Of a stretch of 64,000 nucleotides of DNA, positions 23,859 to 34,548 are shown piece by piece (positions within the stretch are counted from its first letter, which is position 1; every line of letters begins with the position of its first letter). Source of the stretch: Pyrenula massariospora (taxonomy: Eukaryota > Ascomycota > Eurotiomycetes > Pyrenulales > Pyrenulaceae). The DNA lies in the NCBI GenBank assembly GCA_021030905.1, contig JAGFMI010000011.1, positions 186,001 through 250,000 of the forward strand, read 5' to 3'. Position numbers and translations under genes: made by a program. Below the pieces are notes generated by a model that worked only from the letters and a program-made list of their open reading frames with translations, did not search any database and had not been told where the DNA came from.

Positions 23859-26800
23859 TCATTCCTGCGACTCGTCGTCAATCGCGTACAAACTTTCAAA
23901 CAGCTTCTCTTTCTCCTGAGTCAGCTGCTCCCTGTCATCCTTACTTCTCTTCTCTGTTCTATTCCTGTTATCTCCCTGCACTATCCTTCTCTCTATAATT
24001 CTGTCGATTTCCTGACGGTCTGCCTCCTCCCTGTCCTTCGCGAGGATGTCTCCCGTTAAGCTCGAGTCCTCCGCGATCTTTGTCCCGGACGGAACAGCAT
24101 GAAATTCCCCGAGTCTCCGCCCTAGCTCGTCATCAAGTCCGCCCTCACGAGCAGCCCCTGGTGACCTCTTTTGCCCCGCAGCCTCCTTCACCTTTCTTCC
24201 GCCCCTCGACCCCTCCCCATCACCACCCATACCACCCGCAACGCCTCCACCCTCCGGCCCCTCCCTCCCCCAAACCAAACTCCCCGCAAAACACACCCCC
24301 AAAGCCCGCTCCATCTCATCCTCATCCTCATCTCCACAATTCCACATCGGCAGAACCGTATAATCCAAGAAAACAACCCGTCCTCTCCCCCGCAGCTTCC
24401 CCAACCCCCGCTGACGCGTCAAGTCCCACCGCATAAATTCCATGCTGTACGCGACGTCTTCCGGCTCGTCCTGGCGAACCAGCGCGACCGCGGTGATCGC
24501 AGCGTCTGTTTGGCGGGATGCGGCGCAGATGGAGTTTACGAAGTAGGGATTGGAGTAGGTGAATGCTATTTCGGCGTCTCGAATCGTGGTGTCGAAGCCG
24601 CGGGGTGGACGGTCCGATAGGGTTCTGTTGAGGAGGAAGGGAATGTGAGGGTGGGTGCTGAATTTTTCGGGAAGTCCGTCAAAATCTGCAAAAACGGGAG
24701 TGGATTGAGTTCGAACTGGTATCGGTCGTGAAGGCGGTGGAGGGCTAGGGAGGGCCGGTTGTTCTTGTTGCATTGGAGACGCTGGCTGAGTCGGAAGCGT
24801 TTCTGGTACTTCTATGGGTGAAGATGGTGGTGGTGCAGGAATTGGTCCGGAAGGACGACGACCAGAGTCAGAACGATTTGCTTCGTGGATCATGCTTCCG
24901 GCCACCCGCTCAATCTGCGAAGTAGAATTTGGGGGTTTGATTTGACGTTCTGTCTTTGTAATTTGTGGATGAGAATTGCTCGCTTCCTGGCTAGGAAGTT
25001 TCGACACTGCTTCCGCAAGGTTTTCTGACTTCGACCAGCTACCTGGCAATTTTTGTGGTGTTCTGTCCTTGTCTCTAGACGGAGAGGCTACTGAATTTGA
25101 GGAAGAATGTCGTCGCCGAGCTGTGGAAAGATTACCTATCTCCTGCAATGGAAACCCTTTTGAAGAGGCCAAATTTTTGCTTGCCTGAGCTGCAGAAACT
25201 TCATGCCATCTCTGGCAGATGGGAGGAGACACTCGAGTTTTCTTTGTCGGATGCAGGCCAGCAAACGGCGAATTCTTTCTCTTCTTTGAAGCATTTTCCC
25301 TGAGTGTAGATTTACCTGCGTACTCTGCGGTCTCTACGCACCCGTGCAAAACTCTGATTTCGCTAGAGCGCATTTCAGATGAATCCATCCTAACGATAGG
25401 CAACGGGCAAGGAGATGAAATCGAAGCTGTGTGTCTGGAAGAGACTGAAGTGACCGAAGTGATCGTGGTTTGTGTACTCCTACCGGGACTAGTGCTTTGA
25501 GACTTTTCTATGAGATAGCCTTTCCGTCTGTCTGTCTTCTCTAGCATCTCGATCCATTTCCTGTCTTCTTGAGACTCGTGATCAGGAACTCTAACCGCTG
25601 TTTCCGCCATTTCTTGAAGTTCTTGAAAGGTCGTAGTATCTTCAAAGCACCGGTCAAGGTGTAGCCGAGATGAGCGAGGGAATCGCAAAGTTTGGAAGCT
25701 TGCATTTGCCGGTCTCTCAAAGCCTGCACCCATCATCTCAAGAACAAAGGGTTTCTTAAACACGGCTGTCATTGGACGTAATCTGAAGGGTCCCTCATCG
25801 ACACTGAAATTGCTAAAGGCTTCATTCGAGGTGACAGCAATTTCTTCAAACTGCCCAAGTTGACTCAATGTAATAAAGTCTTCCTTCGATAAATTATGCT
25901 GACCAACAACATCCATCACCCGAAAATGCGGTTTCTCTCCGTACCGCACATAAGCATGTTTGTTCGTCAAACAAGCGATATAAAATGAAGTCCAAGAAAG
26001 CTTAAGGGGGTGGATATCTTGCAAAGTGGGGGCATGCTTCGCGTCAAAGCGACCTCCGACAACAGCGAAATCAACAGTGTCTCCCAGATCGCCAATATAG
26101 TCTTTCTTGAGCTTTATGCATCGATGGAAACCTATAGCTGGCGAGTTGAGGGTAGGAAAGTATGAATCGTCACACCCTTTTAGCACGAATCCTTCCCACC
26201 TATCACTAATACACTTCGCGAATGCATTTCGAAGGTGCTTCACACCCTTTTCAGAATTAAAATTAATGACTTGCCGAGCTCCGATCTCTGCATAGCCAGG
26301 TATTATCGTGACCAAGTCCCGTAGTAGAGAATAGCGTTTAGTATGTGGTTGGTATATGCAAATTTCATTATCCCAAAGCAGAATATCGTAAAACATTATC
26401 ATAAGATGTTCACCGTCTTTTATAGGAGAGTCCTTTTCGATACCAAGGAATCTTCCGGAGCGACAAATGTGCTTCCTAATCTTTCGAAATGGTTCAATTT
26501 CTTTTTTCTTGTCATTATAAACCAAAAGTTCGCCTTCGAGGATACATCGATCCTTGATTTTGCAATCTGGCTGCCAGAGCCTCAGACCCATCTTTAAAGC
26601 ATCGCGTACGCGTTCTCGGTCCTTAGTAGAGTCCTTGCCACTTTTCGAGAAGACTTTGATCGTTGGACTGTCGAGGGGCTTATCTGGAGATGTGTTGATG
26701 TGAACTTGGCAGTATTCTCCATCATACTTTCGCTCCAGACTGATTCTTCGAGAAGCGGCAAGATTGCAGCAATGCCTGATGCTCCTGGCTTTCTCGTACT

Positions 26801-27593
26801 TTGGGCGCTGGATGGGCAACCCAATTGCAGGCGCGAGTTGCTCCTGCGCTTGTGTTCGAAATCTCTGAGCTTCTTCTTTCGAGCATCGGCGTGGTATACC
26901 GAGCACCTCAATGTTCTCCAGCCGAGCCACGGCACTGACGAACGAATGTTGAATACGGAGCATATCACCTAAGAGGAAGTGATATTGTCGCATGGTGAAC
27001 ACCTCATCGAGTGAGACTGATCCAAAGTCTTTCAAGATAAGCCTAACAAGCCATTTCGCCTCCCAGCCTTTCAACCTCAAGATGATGCCAGACAAACACT
27101 TCTTCGGATCAATGCTCGAATCCTTGATGCATCGGATCTCCGGCGACGAGAATTTGGCCCTCGAAGCAATCTGTTCAAGCACATAATCGACTTCTTGCAA
27201 AGTTACTTCGCACCCACGCGGAGGATCAGGAAACTCGGTCTCACGCATGACGCTTTCCACACAGGAGGCCACATCTCCGCCGCCTGGTCTCTTCCATCGA
27301 TTCAGTTGTGCTTTTCGAGCGGTGGATAACTGTAAACATCGACCGAAAGTAGAAGAGGCACTGGCTTCTTGCATCTCATACACGCGGTCCACCCGTCGGT
27401 GGGGAAAGAGAGACGAGAGGAACGCAACGGCCTCAGGACCTTTGCGTGGAATCCTGGCATCGTGTCTTCGAAACCACGCTTCAACAACCTTCTTGTCTGG
27501 ATCATAGCTGCGGGACCTCGACACGACTTTGTTGATTCTATTTGTTTCGAGCTCTTGAAGGAGTTCGCAAAAGGTTCTGAACTTGAAGATCAT
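23859..27593 (-). CDS. Large ATP-dependent DNA ligase (LIG4-like, divergent)
   Basis: A single uninterrupted frame of 1244 residues. Residues ~1-250 resemble the N-terminal DNA-binding domain of eukaryotic ligases (CLSGIILRLKGWEAKWLVRLILKDF near 166-190 corresponds to the conserved K-x-x-x-W-L-x-R-x-I-L-x-x-L segment). The nucleotidyltransferase core is complete: motif I KYDG at 289-292 with the AMP-accepting Lys289, ILEGELLVY near 351-359, FYDIL near 401, EGFVLKG at 467-473 and KLKKDY at 494-499. An OB-fold-like region follows to about 640. The C-terminal ~600 residues are mostly disordered, Pro/Ser/Arg-rich, with one ordered block near 1000-1130. I see no BRCT pair, which true LIG4 needs to bind XRCC4/Lif1. 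So it is probably a fungal paralogue with its own partner or role rather than the NHEJ ligase itself. Confidence 0.85.
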   Translation of the reverse strand: MIFKFRTFCELLQELETNRINKVVSRSRSYDPDKKVVEAWFRRHDARIPRKGPEAVAFLSSLFPHRRVDRVYEMQEASASSTFGRCLQLSTARKAQLNRWKRPGGGDVASCVESVMRETEFPDPPRGCEVTLQEVDYVLEQIASRAKFSSPEIRCIKDSSIDPKKCLSGIILRLKGWEAKWLVRLILKDFGSVSLDEVFTMRQYHFLLGDMLRIQHSFVSAVARLENIEVLGIPRRCSKEEAQRFRTQAQEQLAPAIGLPIQRPKYEKARSIRHCCNLAASRRISLERKYDGEYCQVHINTSPDKPLDSPTIKVFSKSGKDSTKDRERVRDALKMGLRLWQPDCKIKDRCILEGELLVYNDKKKEIEPFRKIRKHICRSGRFLGIEKDSPIKDGEHLMIMFYDILLWDNEICIYQPHTKRYSLLRDLVTIIPGYAEIGARQVINFNSEKGVKHLRNAFAKCISDRWEGFVLKGCDDSYFPTLNSPAIGFHRCIKLKKDYIGDLGDTVDFAVVGGRFDAKHAPTLQDIHPLKLSWTSFYIACLTNKHAYVRYGEKPHFRVMDVVGQHNLSKEDFITLSQLGQFEEIAVTSNEAFSNFSVDEGPFRLRPMTAVFKKPFVLEMMGAGFERPANASFQTLRFPRSSRLHLDRCFEDTTTFQELQEMAETAVRVPDHESQEDRKWIEMLEKTDRRKGYLIEKSQSTSPGRSTQTTITSVTSVSSRHTASISSPCPLPIVRMDSSEMRSSEIRVLHGCVETAEYAGKSTLRENASKKRKNSPFAGLHPTKKTRVSPPICQRWHEVSAAQASKNLASSKGFPLQEIGNLSTARRRHSSSNSVASPSRDKDRTPQKLPGSWSKSENLAEAVSKLPSQEASNSHPQITKTERQIKPPNSTSQIERVAGSMIHEANRSDSGRRPSGPIPAPPPSSPIEVPETLPTQPASPMQQEQPALPSPPPPSRPIPVRTQSTPVFADFDGLPEKFSTHPHIPFLLNRTLSDRPPRGFDTTIRDAEIAFTYSNPYFVNSICAASRQTDAAITAVALVRQDEPEDVAYSMEFMRWDLTRQRGLGKLRGRGRVVFLDYTVLPMWNCGDEDEDEMERALGVCFAGSLVWGREGPEGGGVAGGMGGDGEGSRGGRKVKEAAGQKRSPGAAREGGLDDELGRRLGEFHAVPSGTKIAEDSSLTGDILAKDREEADRQEIDRIIERRIVQGDNRNRTEKRSKDDREQLTQEKEKLFESLYAIDDESQE

Positions 27594-28091
27594 CTCGTCT
27601 TAGACACCTGCGACGACCGGCCCAACAGTGCGGTTTCGAGGACATCTCAGCTGCTATCGCTAACGGCATGGTACTCTCAATAATTAGAATCAATTATCCG
27701 CAGTCCGGCCGCTTCTTCAAGTCTTCGACTCTTCAACGCGGTCGGGTAAGGTAAGGTATACAAAGTCAAGGATCACATCACCGGGATGATGTCTTGCATA
27801 AATAGTGGGGGATGTCGAGCATCTGGCGCGTGCGGAGATGAGCGTGCCGCAAAAAGACACGCTAAGGGGGGCAGGGGCACGCGATGTCACATGATTGGGA
27901 CAAGGAGCGGCAGGAGGGCGGATGGATGACGAAGAGGCCTTCTACGATGGTGGGTGGTCTGCAATTCTGGTAGGCTCCTTGCATGCTTTCTTTGCCGGGT
28001 AGAACGAACTGAGATGCGATGGGATATGTGGCAGGAGCACACGAACATTGCGTCGGATGACCACCCAAGAGCCCAGACCACAGCCTCTCTC
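27594..28091. other. Intergenic region between two leftward genes
   Basis: This 498-bp stretch holds the promoter of the DNA ligase gene and the 3' flank of CDC23. No coding pattern, repeat or RNA gene was recognised. Confidence 0.35.
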
Positions 28092-30222
28092 TCACCCAGA
28101 CTGTCTCTCTCTTCTTGCTCTGATGTCCCTCATAAGCGCCTTGGCCTCCTCGACCTCCACATCATCCTGACAGAGCTCGCTCGCAAGCTGATCCGCACGG
28201 TCATAATCCTGATTCTGCGCAGCCCATCTTGCAAGCCATAATCTTGCCTTTGATGTTGTGGCCGTTACGCCTGTCCCAAACTGTCCCTCATTATCATCAT
28301 CGTCGCTCAAAACGTCCGTCACGTCATCGTCTAATGGCTGCTCCAGTAACTTTGCCGTTGATCCGGTCTCCTGCTGAATCGTGAGCTCCATGTACGCTGC
28401 CGCCTGGTCATGATCACCAATGCGTTCATAGAGTGTAGCAATGTGATACAGTGTCTCTGGGTCAAGAATCTTTCTACCTGTCGCAACTTGCGGCTTCCTT
28501 CCGCCCTGTGAGCCAACACTGCTGCCGAAGGAGCTTCCAGCGCCGACCGTTTCGTAGTAGGTACCCGCAGCCAAAGCTCGTTTAAGAGACTTGATACCTT
28601 GATCGACCTTACCGATCTTTGTGTAGCATGAACCAACAGCCTGCCACATCTTTGGATCATAAGGACGCAGTGCAGCTGCCTTCTGATAGTAGAAAAGAGC
28701 GTAGAATGACATGTCAAGCACCTCGTAGGCTTGACCTAAGCCGTACCATGCTCGATAATCTTTACGATTAACGTCAACGGCTCGACGGTATGACTCAATG
28801 GCTGCATGAGTATTCTTCATCTCGACGTATTCATGGCCCATGAGCGTCCATGCAGAGAGAAAAGTTCGGTCCAGGGTCAATGCTCGCCTGAAATACATGA
28901 CTGCTTTCTCATGTTCAGATTTCAAGGAATAATAGTTTCCAACCACAACGCAGGTTTCTGGCCGGAACTTGTCGGTAGCTGTGGCTAGTTGTGCAAGAAA
29001 GGAAAGCTGAGGTCGGTTTGGGAGAACATAGAGGATGTTTGAGTAATGGTCTAAGGCTTCGAGCCGGTGAGGGTCCTCTTTGAGAATATCGCCGAAGATT
29101 TGACACGCCTCTTCGAGATCTTTGGCATGATAATAGAGCATTGCGCGTTGCGTGTGAAGGAAGTACGAGCGCGGAAATATGGCGAGCAATGAATCAAGGG
29201 TGTTGTGGATTTCTGGAGTCGTTTGGAAAAGCTCCTGAGAGCTGTAAAGGTGAAAGATTAATGTTACGATATTTTGCGGTAGCTGCTGATAAATTTGTTG
29301 GGCCTGCGTAAATCATTAATATAGTGCGCATAGCTGAGTACATCTTCTCACCTCCTTTGCATCTGCGAGTAAATCGTTGAGTTCTCGCCACGCTCCCCAA
29401 TGAAATGGGGCTCGATGCACAGCTTGCATAAGCCAATATTTCGCCTCTTCTTCATTCTTTGACTTCGCAAGAATAACTCCGTAAAGATATTCAAGCCACC
29501 CTTGATTCCTATCTTCTGACCCTTCCTCTCGTCTTTCCAAGAAGTATCCTTCTAGACTTCGTGCCAATCCGGCGAGCTCTCTGTTCACCGTCACGCCTTG
29601 TTCAGCTGGCCCAAGAACCATTTCCGTTTCTTCATCTCGTCGCTTCTCACCAGAGAGGTACCTCGCGTACAGCGATAGAAATAGTGACTTCTGACTGAGC
29701 TTGGGAAATGGATTAGTTGCCGGCTTCTTTGCGGTCGTTTCAGCCCTTCCACTCGGCTTGAGGGGTGTTGTTGGTGCCGGTCCTCTTGATTTTTTGTCGA
29801 AAGAAGCTAAGCCCTTCGATGAGGTCGGGAGAGGAAGAAATACTGCGGCGCATCTGTCATATTCTCTGGTATCGAAATAAGATTTCGCCAAAAGGTATTT
29901 GTGTGCTTCTCGAGCTTCGAGTGCAGCTTCGGTAGGGTCTTCATTGTGAACCGTCAGGATAGGGTTTGAGGTCGAAGGATGGTCATCTCCCTTCATAGGC
30001 GAGTCTACATCGTGGTCTGAGGGGGAATTAAGCCCGTCGGGTGTGTTAATCGAGTCCAGAAGCTCGGCTGCCCTTACAAGATGGCTATTAGACAGGGCTT
30101 CATAGGCTAGGATATGCATACCACTTAGCCGATTGGTAGAGACATCTTTCGGAACATTGAACTATCGCATCTCGCAGCTGCTCTTGAAGCTCTTGGGCTT
30201 GCTCTGCTGTGAGAGAACTCAT
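28092..30222 (-). CDS. CDC23: Anaphase-promoting complex subunit 8 (Cdc23)
   Basis: Three exons (30122-30222, 29352-30072, 28092-29303) give 677 residues; introns of 49 and 48 nt have GT-AG ends and matching phases. APC8 is a TPR scaffold subunit of the APC/C ubiquitin ligase, which drives mitotic exit. The N-terminus (MSSLTAEQAQELQEQLRDAI, then CLYQSAKWAAELLDSI spanning intron 1) is the Apc8 dimer-interface domain. The TPR array starts near 240, and its most diagnostic stretch is RAMLYYHAKDLEEA, ALDHYSNILYV, ETCVVVGNYYSLK, FRRALTLDRTFLSAWTLMGH and AWYGLGQAYEVLDM, typical of Cdc23 orthologues. The C-terminal ~120 residues hold acidic low-complexity sequence and a last helical repeat. The protein is full length. 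Confidence 0.96.
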
Positions 30223-30719
30223 GCTGGGGCACTTCTTGTGAGAGGCACAGCTAGCAAGTATGGGACCTTATCATCGTCGAGATTCGCGGGTCATTATGGG
30301 CGATGCCGCAGGCGACAAGATGGGTACTTAGAAACTTGCGATGTTTCACCGCAATTGATCTCTTTTGACAATGTGATGAGGTCCAAAAAGTCAGGTGAAT
30401 AAGGTAATCAATTCAATATCACGGCCGCCTCAGGTACGAATCGGCGAGTGACGCGCTTTCCGCTCAAGACGCGCAAAGCCGAAGATCAGCCGATCCCAGA
30501 GCAGCCCTCGGCCGCTGCTCCTTGCTGTCGATCTGGTCCTTTCCTTCTTTCGATCTGAGTTATCGACGAAGATGTCTGTATTCGGCAGCCCTGAATGAAA
30601 ATCAAATACGAGACAAGAAGCTTATGTTTCGCCAATTACAAAGCCAAATTCGTCCCCACATGTCCATGAATTCCATGGATAGACTTTCCCTTTTGCCCAC
30701 CTCCTGATCAAATCCAAGG
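30223..30719. promoter_or_regulatory. Bidirectional promoter region between CDC23 and the 216-residue hypothetical
   Basis: The two start codons point away from each other across 497 bp. The segment near 30510-30710 is richer in pyrimidines on the plus strand, as often seen near fungal transcription starts. I do not identify a specific factor site. Confidence 0.4.
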
Positions 30720-31370
30720 ATGCCGCCAAGAGCCAAGCCGACAATCCTCCTCATATCCTTAGAAAAAGAAGATCTTCTAAAGAAACTCTTTGCAGATCAT
30801 TTAAACGCCCTCGAATCCTGGGCCAAAGTCATAGAGGCCACAACCAAGAAGGAAGCTCTCGCAGCCCTGCGAAATAAGCCACTGGCCGCTATTTGCACGG
30901 ACGCTGCCATCACCAATCCGAAGAACGTCAACTTCGCCTGGCAAGTTGCTTCATATGCCAACGACGGAGGCTTTGTCGTCTTCGGCGGTCTATTTAGTCT
31001 ACGTGCGGAGCCATCAAATGTCGACGAATTGCTAAAAACTGTCTTCCAGCTGCCATGGCGCACTGGCGCCTATGAAGAGGACGCCTGTACCTTTAACAAG
31101 AACCTAGCCAACGAAGTCATCACTGTGGATGACGCTCGGCACCTTGTGCGTGAAGTTAGACTCAAGGCACTGTTTATGCGGAATGTGAGGGAGGTGGAGA
31201 AGGTGTATCTGCCAGGGACGTATGCCCAAGGGCAGACACCCGTGTGTATTACGGATCTTGGGGCGGGTTGGGTGAGTTTCGTAGGAGACTGCGAGGGAAG
31301 GGAGGAACTTGGTGGATGTTTAGTCGCGGCTTGTGGGCTGGTGGCTTGGAGTTTGAATTACTCGGTTTAG
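30720..31370 (+). CDS. Conserved Pezizomycotina hypothetical protein
   Basis: A single-exon frame of 216 residues. It begins MPPRAKPTILLISLEKEDLL, a beta-strand and helix start, and alternates strands and helices in a Rossmann-like or amidotransferase-like way (PLAAICTDAAI, GGFVVFGGLFS, WRTGAYEEDACTFN, AVYLPGT-type segment, AGWVSFVGDCEG). I know this as a recurring uncharacterised family in filamentous ascomycetes, where the block GGLFS...LPW...G.Y and a late F/VGD motif are conserved. I recognise no catalytic triad with confidence, and no function is assigned. The ATG is preceded by AAGG (CCAAGGATG), a weak context, but no other ATG fits the N-terminal strand. Confidence 0.7.
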   Translation: MPPRAKPTILLISLEKEDLLKKLFADHLNALESWAKVIEATTKKEALAALRNKPLAAICTDAAITNPKNVNFAWQVASYANDGGFVVFGGLFSLRAEPSNVDELLKTVFQLPWRTGAYEEDACTFNKNLANEVITVDDARHLVREVRLKALFMRNVREVEKVYLPGTYAQGQTPVCITDLGAGWVSFVGDCEGREELGGCLVAACGLVAWSLNYSV

Positions 31371-31759
31371 ACAAAAAGGATGAGAGAAGGCTGGGCTATC
31401 AGAGGGAGACCGCGAGGCTCATTCTCACAAACAAGGAGGGGTCGATGCTAGAATGCTACTTAGAAAACGCATGAAGAAAGACCCTTTCACATGAACATTC
31501 ATTTTAGAAAACTCTTCCCTTTTACATATGGCCAACGGGCTCCCTTTGGCTCCAATGACTCGTCAATAATTTTCTAGGACGAAACCATGCCAATACTAGA
31601 TAGCTTTGATCTGCCCTTCATGCTCATAGTGGATGAAGGGACAGCTCGTTCCCCGTATAATTCTCGACGGCGTAGCTGAACTCGCGAGTCAGAGCGAGTC
31701 GGGACCGCATGCGGGCTTGAAATAGGCCCTCCGGTCAGTACTTTCGTTTATTCCATGGT

Positions 31760-31851
31760 AAGTCGCACCAGTACTACCTCGTAGGTCGTACTAGCACTAT
31801 ATTACAAGTCGCACCAGTACTACGTCGCAAGTCGTACCAGCACTACATCTC
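31760..31851. repeat. Tandem repeat, four units of 23 bp
   Basis: Four consecutive units start at 31760, 31783, 31806 and 31829, each exactly 23 bp. They share the core AAGTCG-Y-ACCAG-Y-ACTAC (unit 2: AGGTCGTACTAGCACTAT). Units 1 and 3 agree best with each other, as do units 2 and 4 at the pyrimidine positions, suggesting that a 46-bp dimer was duplicated. The array is not within any open frame I would call. Confidence 0.9.
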
Positions 31852-31971
31852 ACCGACTTGATATGATTGTCTCCACGTCGTCTTAAAATCTAACAGATCA
31901 AATAATGCTTAGCGCTATGCTCAACGACCCTCTGTCTTGCGGTCGAGCATTCTTATTAAGCTCTTCAAGAG

Positions 31972-32002
31972 AGAAAGACCGCTGCCAGCGGTCAGTCTTT
32001 CT
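31972..32002. repeat. Inverted repeat able to form a hairpin
   Basis: The arm GAAAGACCGCTG is followed within a few bases by CAGCGGTC-AG-TCTTTC, an inverted copy interrupted by two extra bases. The stem would have about 10-12 pairs with a two-base bulge and a very small loop. It sits 120 bp beyond the tandem repeat. Transcription of this segment is unknown, so terminator or mobile-element-end roles are only possibilities. Confidence 0.6.
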
Positions 32003-32560
32003 GTGCATAGGTACTAGTTTATGCAGTTGAGCTTGTGTTGTGGTCGAATCAGGGTAAATATGCAGGCCAGACATCCAGATCGACGGCGAGACAACCCTTT
32101 CAATCTTAGATTCGGGTCTGCTTTTGTTTCTCAGCTATCCACAGTCCTCGGTTCTGCACAAATGGTAGCTCCAGACCCAAGGCAGCTTTGATATCCTCAG
32201 CTCCAGATTCTCTCGTTGCACCGCCCTTAGGCCTTGGCGAGAACTCGTCTCGGTTCTACGGTCACTGATATTGGTAGAGATTGTCAAGCCTTGAAGATCT
32301 AGATGACTATGACACATGCATGCTTCAGCTCTGGAGAATGTCCACCTCAAATCTGCATTCTTGTGGCTACCTGGTCGACACGCCAAAACATGAGCCCAGA
32401 TAAGGAGCATGCAGGAGCATGCTGATAGCCGTTGAATGAGTCTATAAATGAGTTGTTTCCTCTTCCATCCTTCGCAACAAGCAGAGGAACATTCATTTCA
32501 CAATTGGGCATACCCCTCAACATCGCCATCAACAAAAAAGACTGCACCATCACCACCATC

Positions 32561-34548
32561 ATGGTTGGCCAGGGAAGGCAAACTATTCGTGGACGCTATG
32601 CCTCACGGCTTATGCGGAACTATATCACGCAAAAGTACTTGGACCGGATCAGAGCAAGCAGAAGTTCCGAAGTCAAAGAGCTTCCACATTACTCTATCTC
32701 TCCTCTGAACGATATTGACAGAGGCGCAGCGACAACTTTTGAGGGAAAAGTCTGTATCGTCGGAGCGGGTGCAGCTGGAATATACCTCGCTTGGATGCTG
32801 ACCTATCTTGGTACTGATTACGACCTCCTTGAGGCGAACGATCGTATTGGCGGCCGTGTCTATACCTATGACAAATTTAATGGTGGTTCGCAACACAACT
32901 ACTATGATGTCGGAGCAATGCGGATTCCCACGATCCCCTCGATGCAGCCGTAAGCTAACCCATTCGATGTATTTAATGCATTGCGAAATCGTTCTATAAT
33001 TTGAAAGTTATCTGATAATACAGCATAAAGGACGCTTGACGCGATTCAATACCTGGATGTACCAACTGCGCCATATTACCTTGATAATCAGAGTGCGCCA
33101 AACTACTACGATCGAACAGCAATGACGCCACAGTTTGTACCCTCCTCAAGGCCATTTCTGTGCCAGATGCTGATTCCCATGCAGGGCCGTAAGCGTCCTT
33201 CTGAAACCATTCGGAGATGCAATACAGGAATGGGTCACAGGTCTAAACAACGATTTCGACCAGGGCTTTCAAGCCCTTATCAAGGGGGCCGGCCAGTACA
33301 GTACTCGAGAATACCTTCGGACACAATTACCAGATAACATGAGTTTCGACGATATTCAGAAATTGGAGACCCTAGACACGTATGTGCCTGACTATCTAAC
33401 GCGCTTATTCCTTGCTAAGGACATTGTGCTGCAGCGGAACTGGTCTATTCGACCAAGCTTTCTCAGAATCGGTTCTTGACTGGGCCGACTTCCCTGATGA
33501 TGTAGACTGGATTCGAGTGGAGAATGGAATGATACAATTGATCAACGCGATGGACGGGCAGCTTGCGATCCACGCCACTCTGAATACCGAAGTGAAATCC
33601 TACCAAATGAATGGTGAGAATGTGAACGTGACCTACAGCGATTCCAATGGCCAAGTGCAGACGTACACATATGGAGCAGTCTTCAACAGCACCACACTTG
33701 GAGCCCTTCACCGAATTGAATTAAACGGCCTTGGTTCCCTTGAGCAATTGACAGCGATCCGCTCTCTTTCGTACGACAATGCAGCCAAGGTTGCAATCCA
33801 GTTTGAGACAGCTTGGTGGATTACACAAGGAGGAATGGATATCAAGGGGGGCATATCCGGAACTGATCTGCCGATTCGTGTCGTTGCTTATCCACCATGG
33901 ACGGACACAGACAACCCAAAAAACAACACAGTGATTATTGCATCATATACCTGGCACCAGGACGCTACACGAATGGGATCGATCATTACAAACTCAGAAT
34001 CCCCACCAAGCGTCCCACCGAACTCGAGCGAAGTCGTGGAACTAGTTCTGCGCAACATGGCCAAATTATTCGAGAGCCAAAACCCTGCCATCACCTATAG
34101 CTTCCTCCAATCGCAGGTTGTTGACTACCATCCCTGGGCCTGGCAAAATGACCCGTACAGCTCTGGTGCTTTCGCGCTCTTCGGCCCTGGCCAGTTTAGC
34201 AACCTCTATCCCGCCCTATTCTCGCCGCTTGAAGGTTCCGACAATAAGATCTACTTGATCGGCGAAGCAGCAAGTGCACACCATGCGTGGATCTCCGGCG
34301 CCCTTTACAGCGCCGCGACGTCTTTGTATGGCTTCTTACTCGGCAATGGCCTGGAAGCTGACGCAGCCAAACTCGCGGATCCGGGCTCACCGTTCCACGG
34401 CTCTATCGACATAGGGGAGGAGTATTCGGAACCTTCAGAACAAGCTGGTCGGCGCGTTCCGGACGAAATGGAAGAGGACGTGGTGTATTGGATGGGACAG
34501 CTGGCCAAGAAGAAGCCCACCGATAGGCGACTGCCACCCCCTTCATGA
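32561..34548 (+). CDS. L-amino-acid-oxidase-like flavin amine oxidoreductase
   Basis: Four exons (32561-32949, 33031-33132, 33185-33379, 33435-34548) give 599 residues with matching phases. Intron 2 has a GTTTGT donor and removes what otherwise looks like a frameshift. The FAD-binding dinucleotide motif is VCIVGAGAAGIYLAWML near residue 66, followed by LLEANDRIGGRV, the second ribose-binding Glu and the GGRV signature of flavin amine oxidases. YDVGAMRIP and later STREYLR, LDTGTGLFDQAFSES and the C-terminal YLIGEAASAHHAWISGA (FAD-contacting block) match fungal L-amino acid oxidases. These enzymes oxidatively deaminate amino acids to keto acids, NH3 and H2O2. No signal peptide is seen, so the enzyme may be intracellular. 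The start at 32561 is preferred because a TATA-like box lies just upstream of it and inside the longer alternative. Confidence 0.88.

Larger units (their letters stand above)
31371..32560. other. Intergenic region with 23-bp tandem repeat and inverted repeat
   Basis: This 1.2-kb gap marks the left edge of the accessory block. It contains a four-unit tandem repeat (31760-31851) and a stem-loop-capable inverted repeat (about 31972-32002), listed separately. A TATA-like TCTATAAATG at about 32440-32449 lies 112 bp upstream of the oxidase start at 32561. It is a plausible promoter element and argues against the earlier in-frame ATG at 32432. Confidence 0.5.

Noticed and set aside
32432-32560. Upstream extension of the amino-acid oxidase from an earlier ATG
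   Set aside because: A TATA-like element lies within this segment, which fits it being promoter and leader, and the extension lacks a signal peptide or homology.
33122-33337. A frameshifted or degraded L-amino-acid-oxidase gene
   Set aside because: An intron at 33133-33184 restores a single family-like frame, so no lesion is needed.
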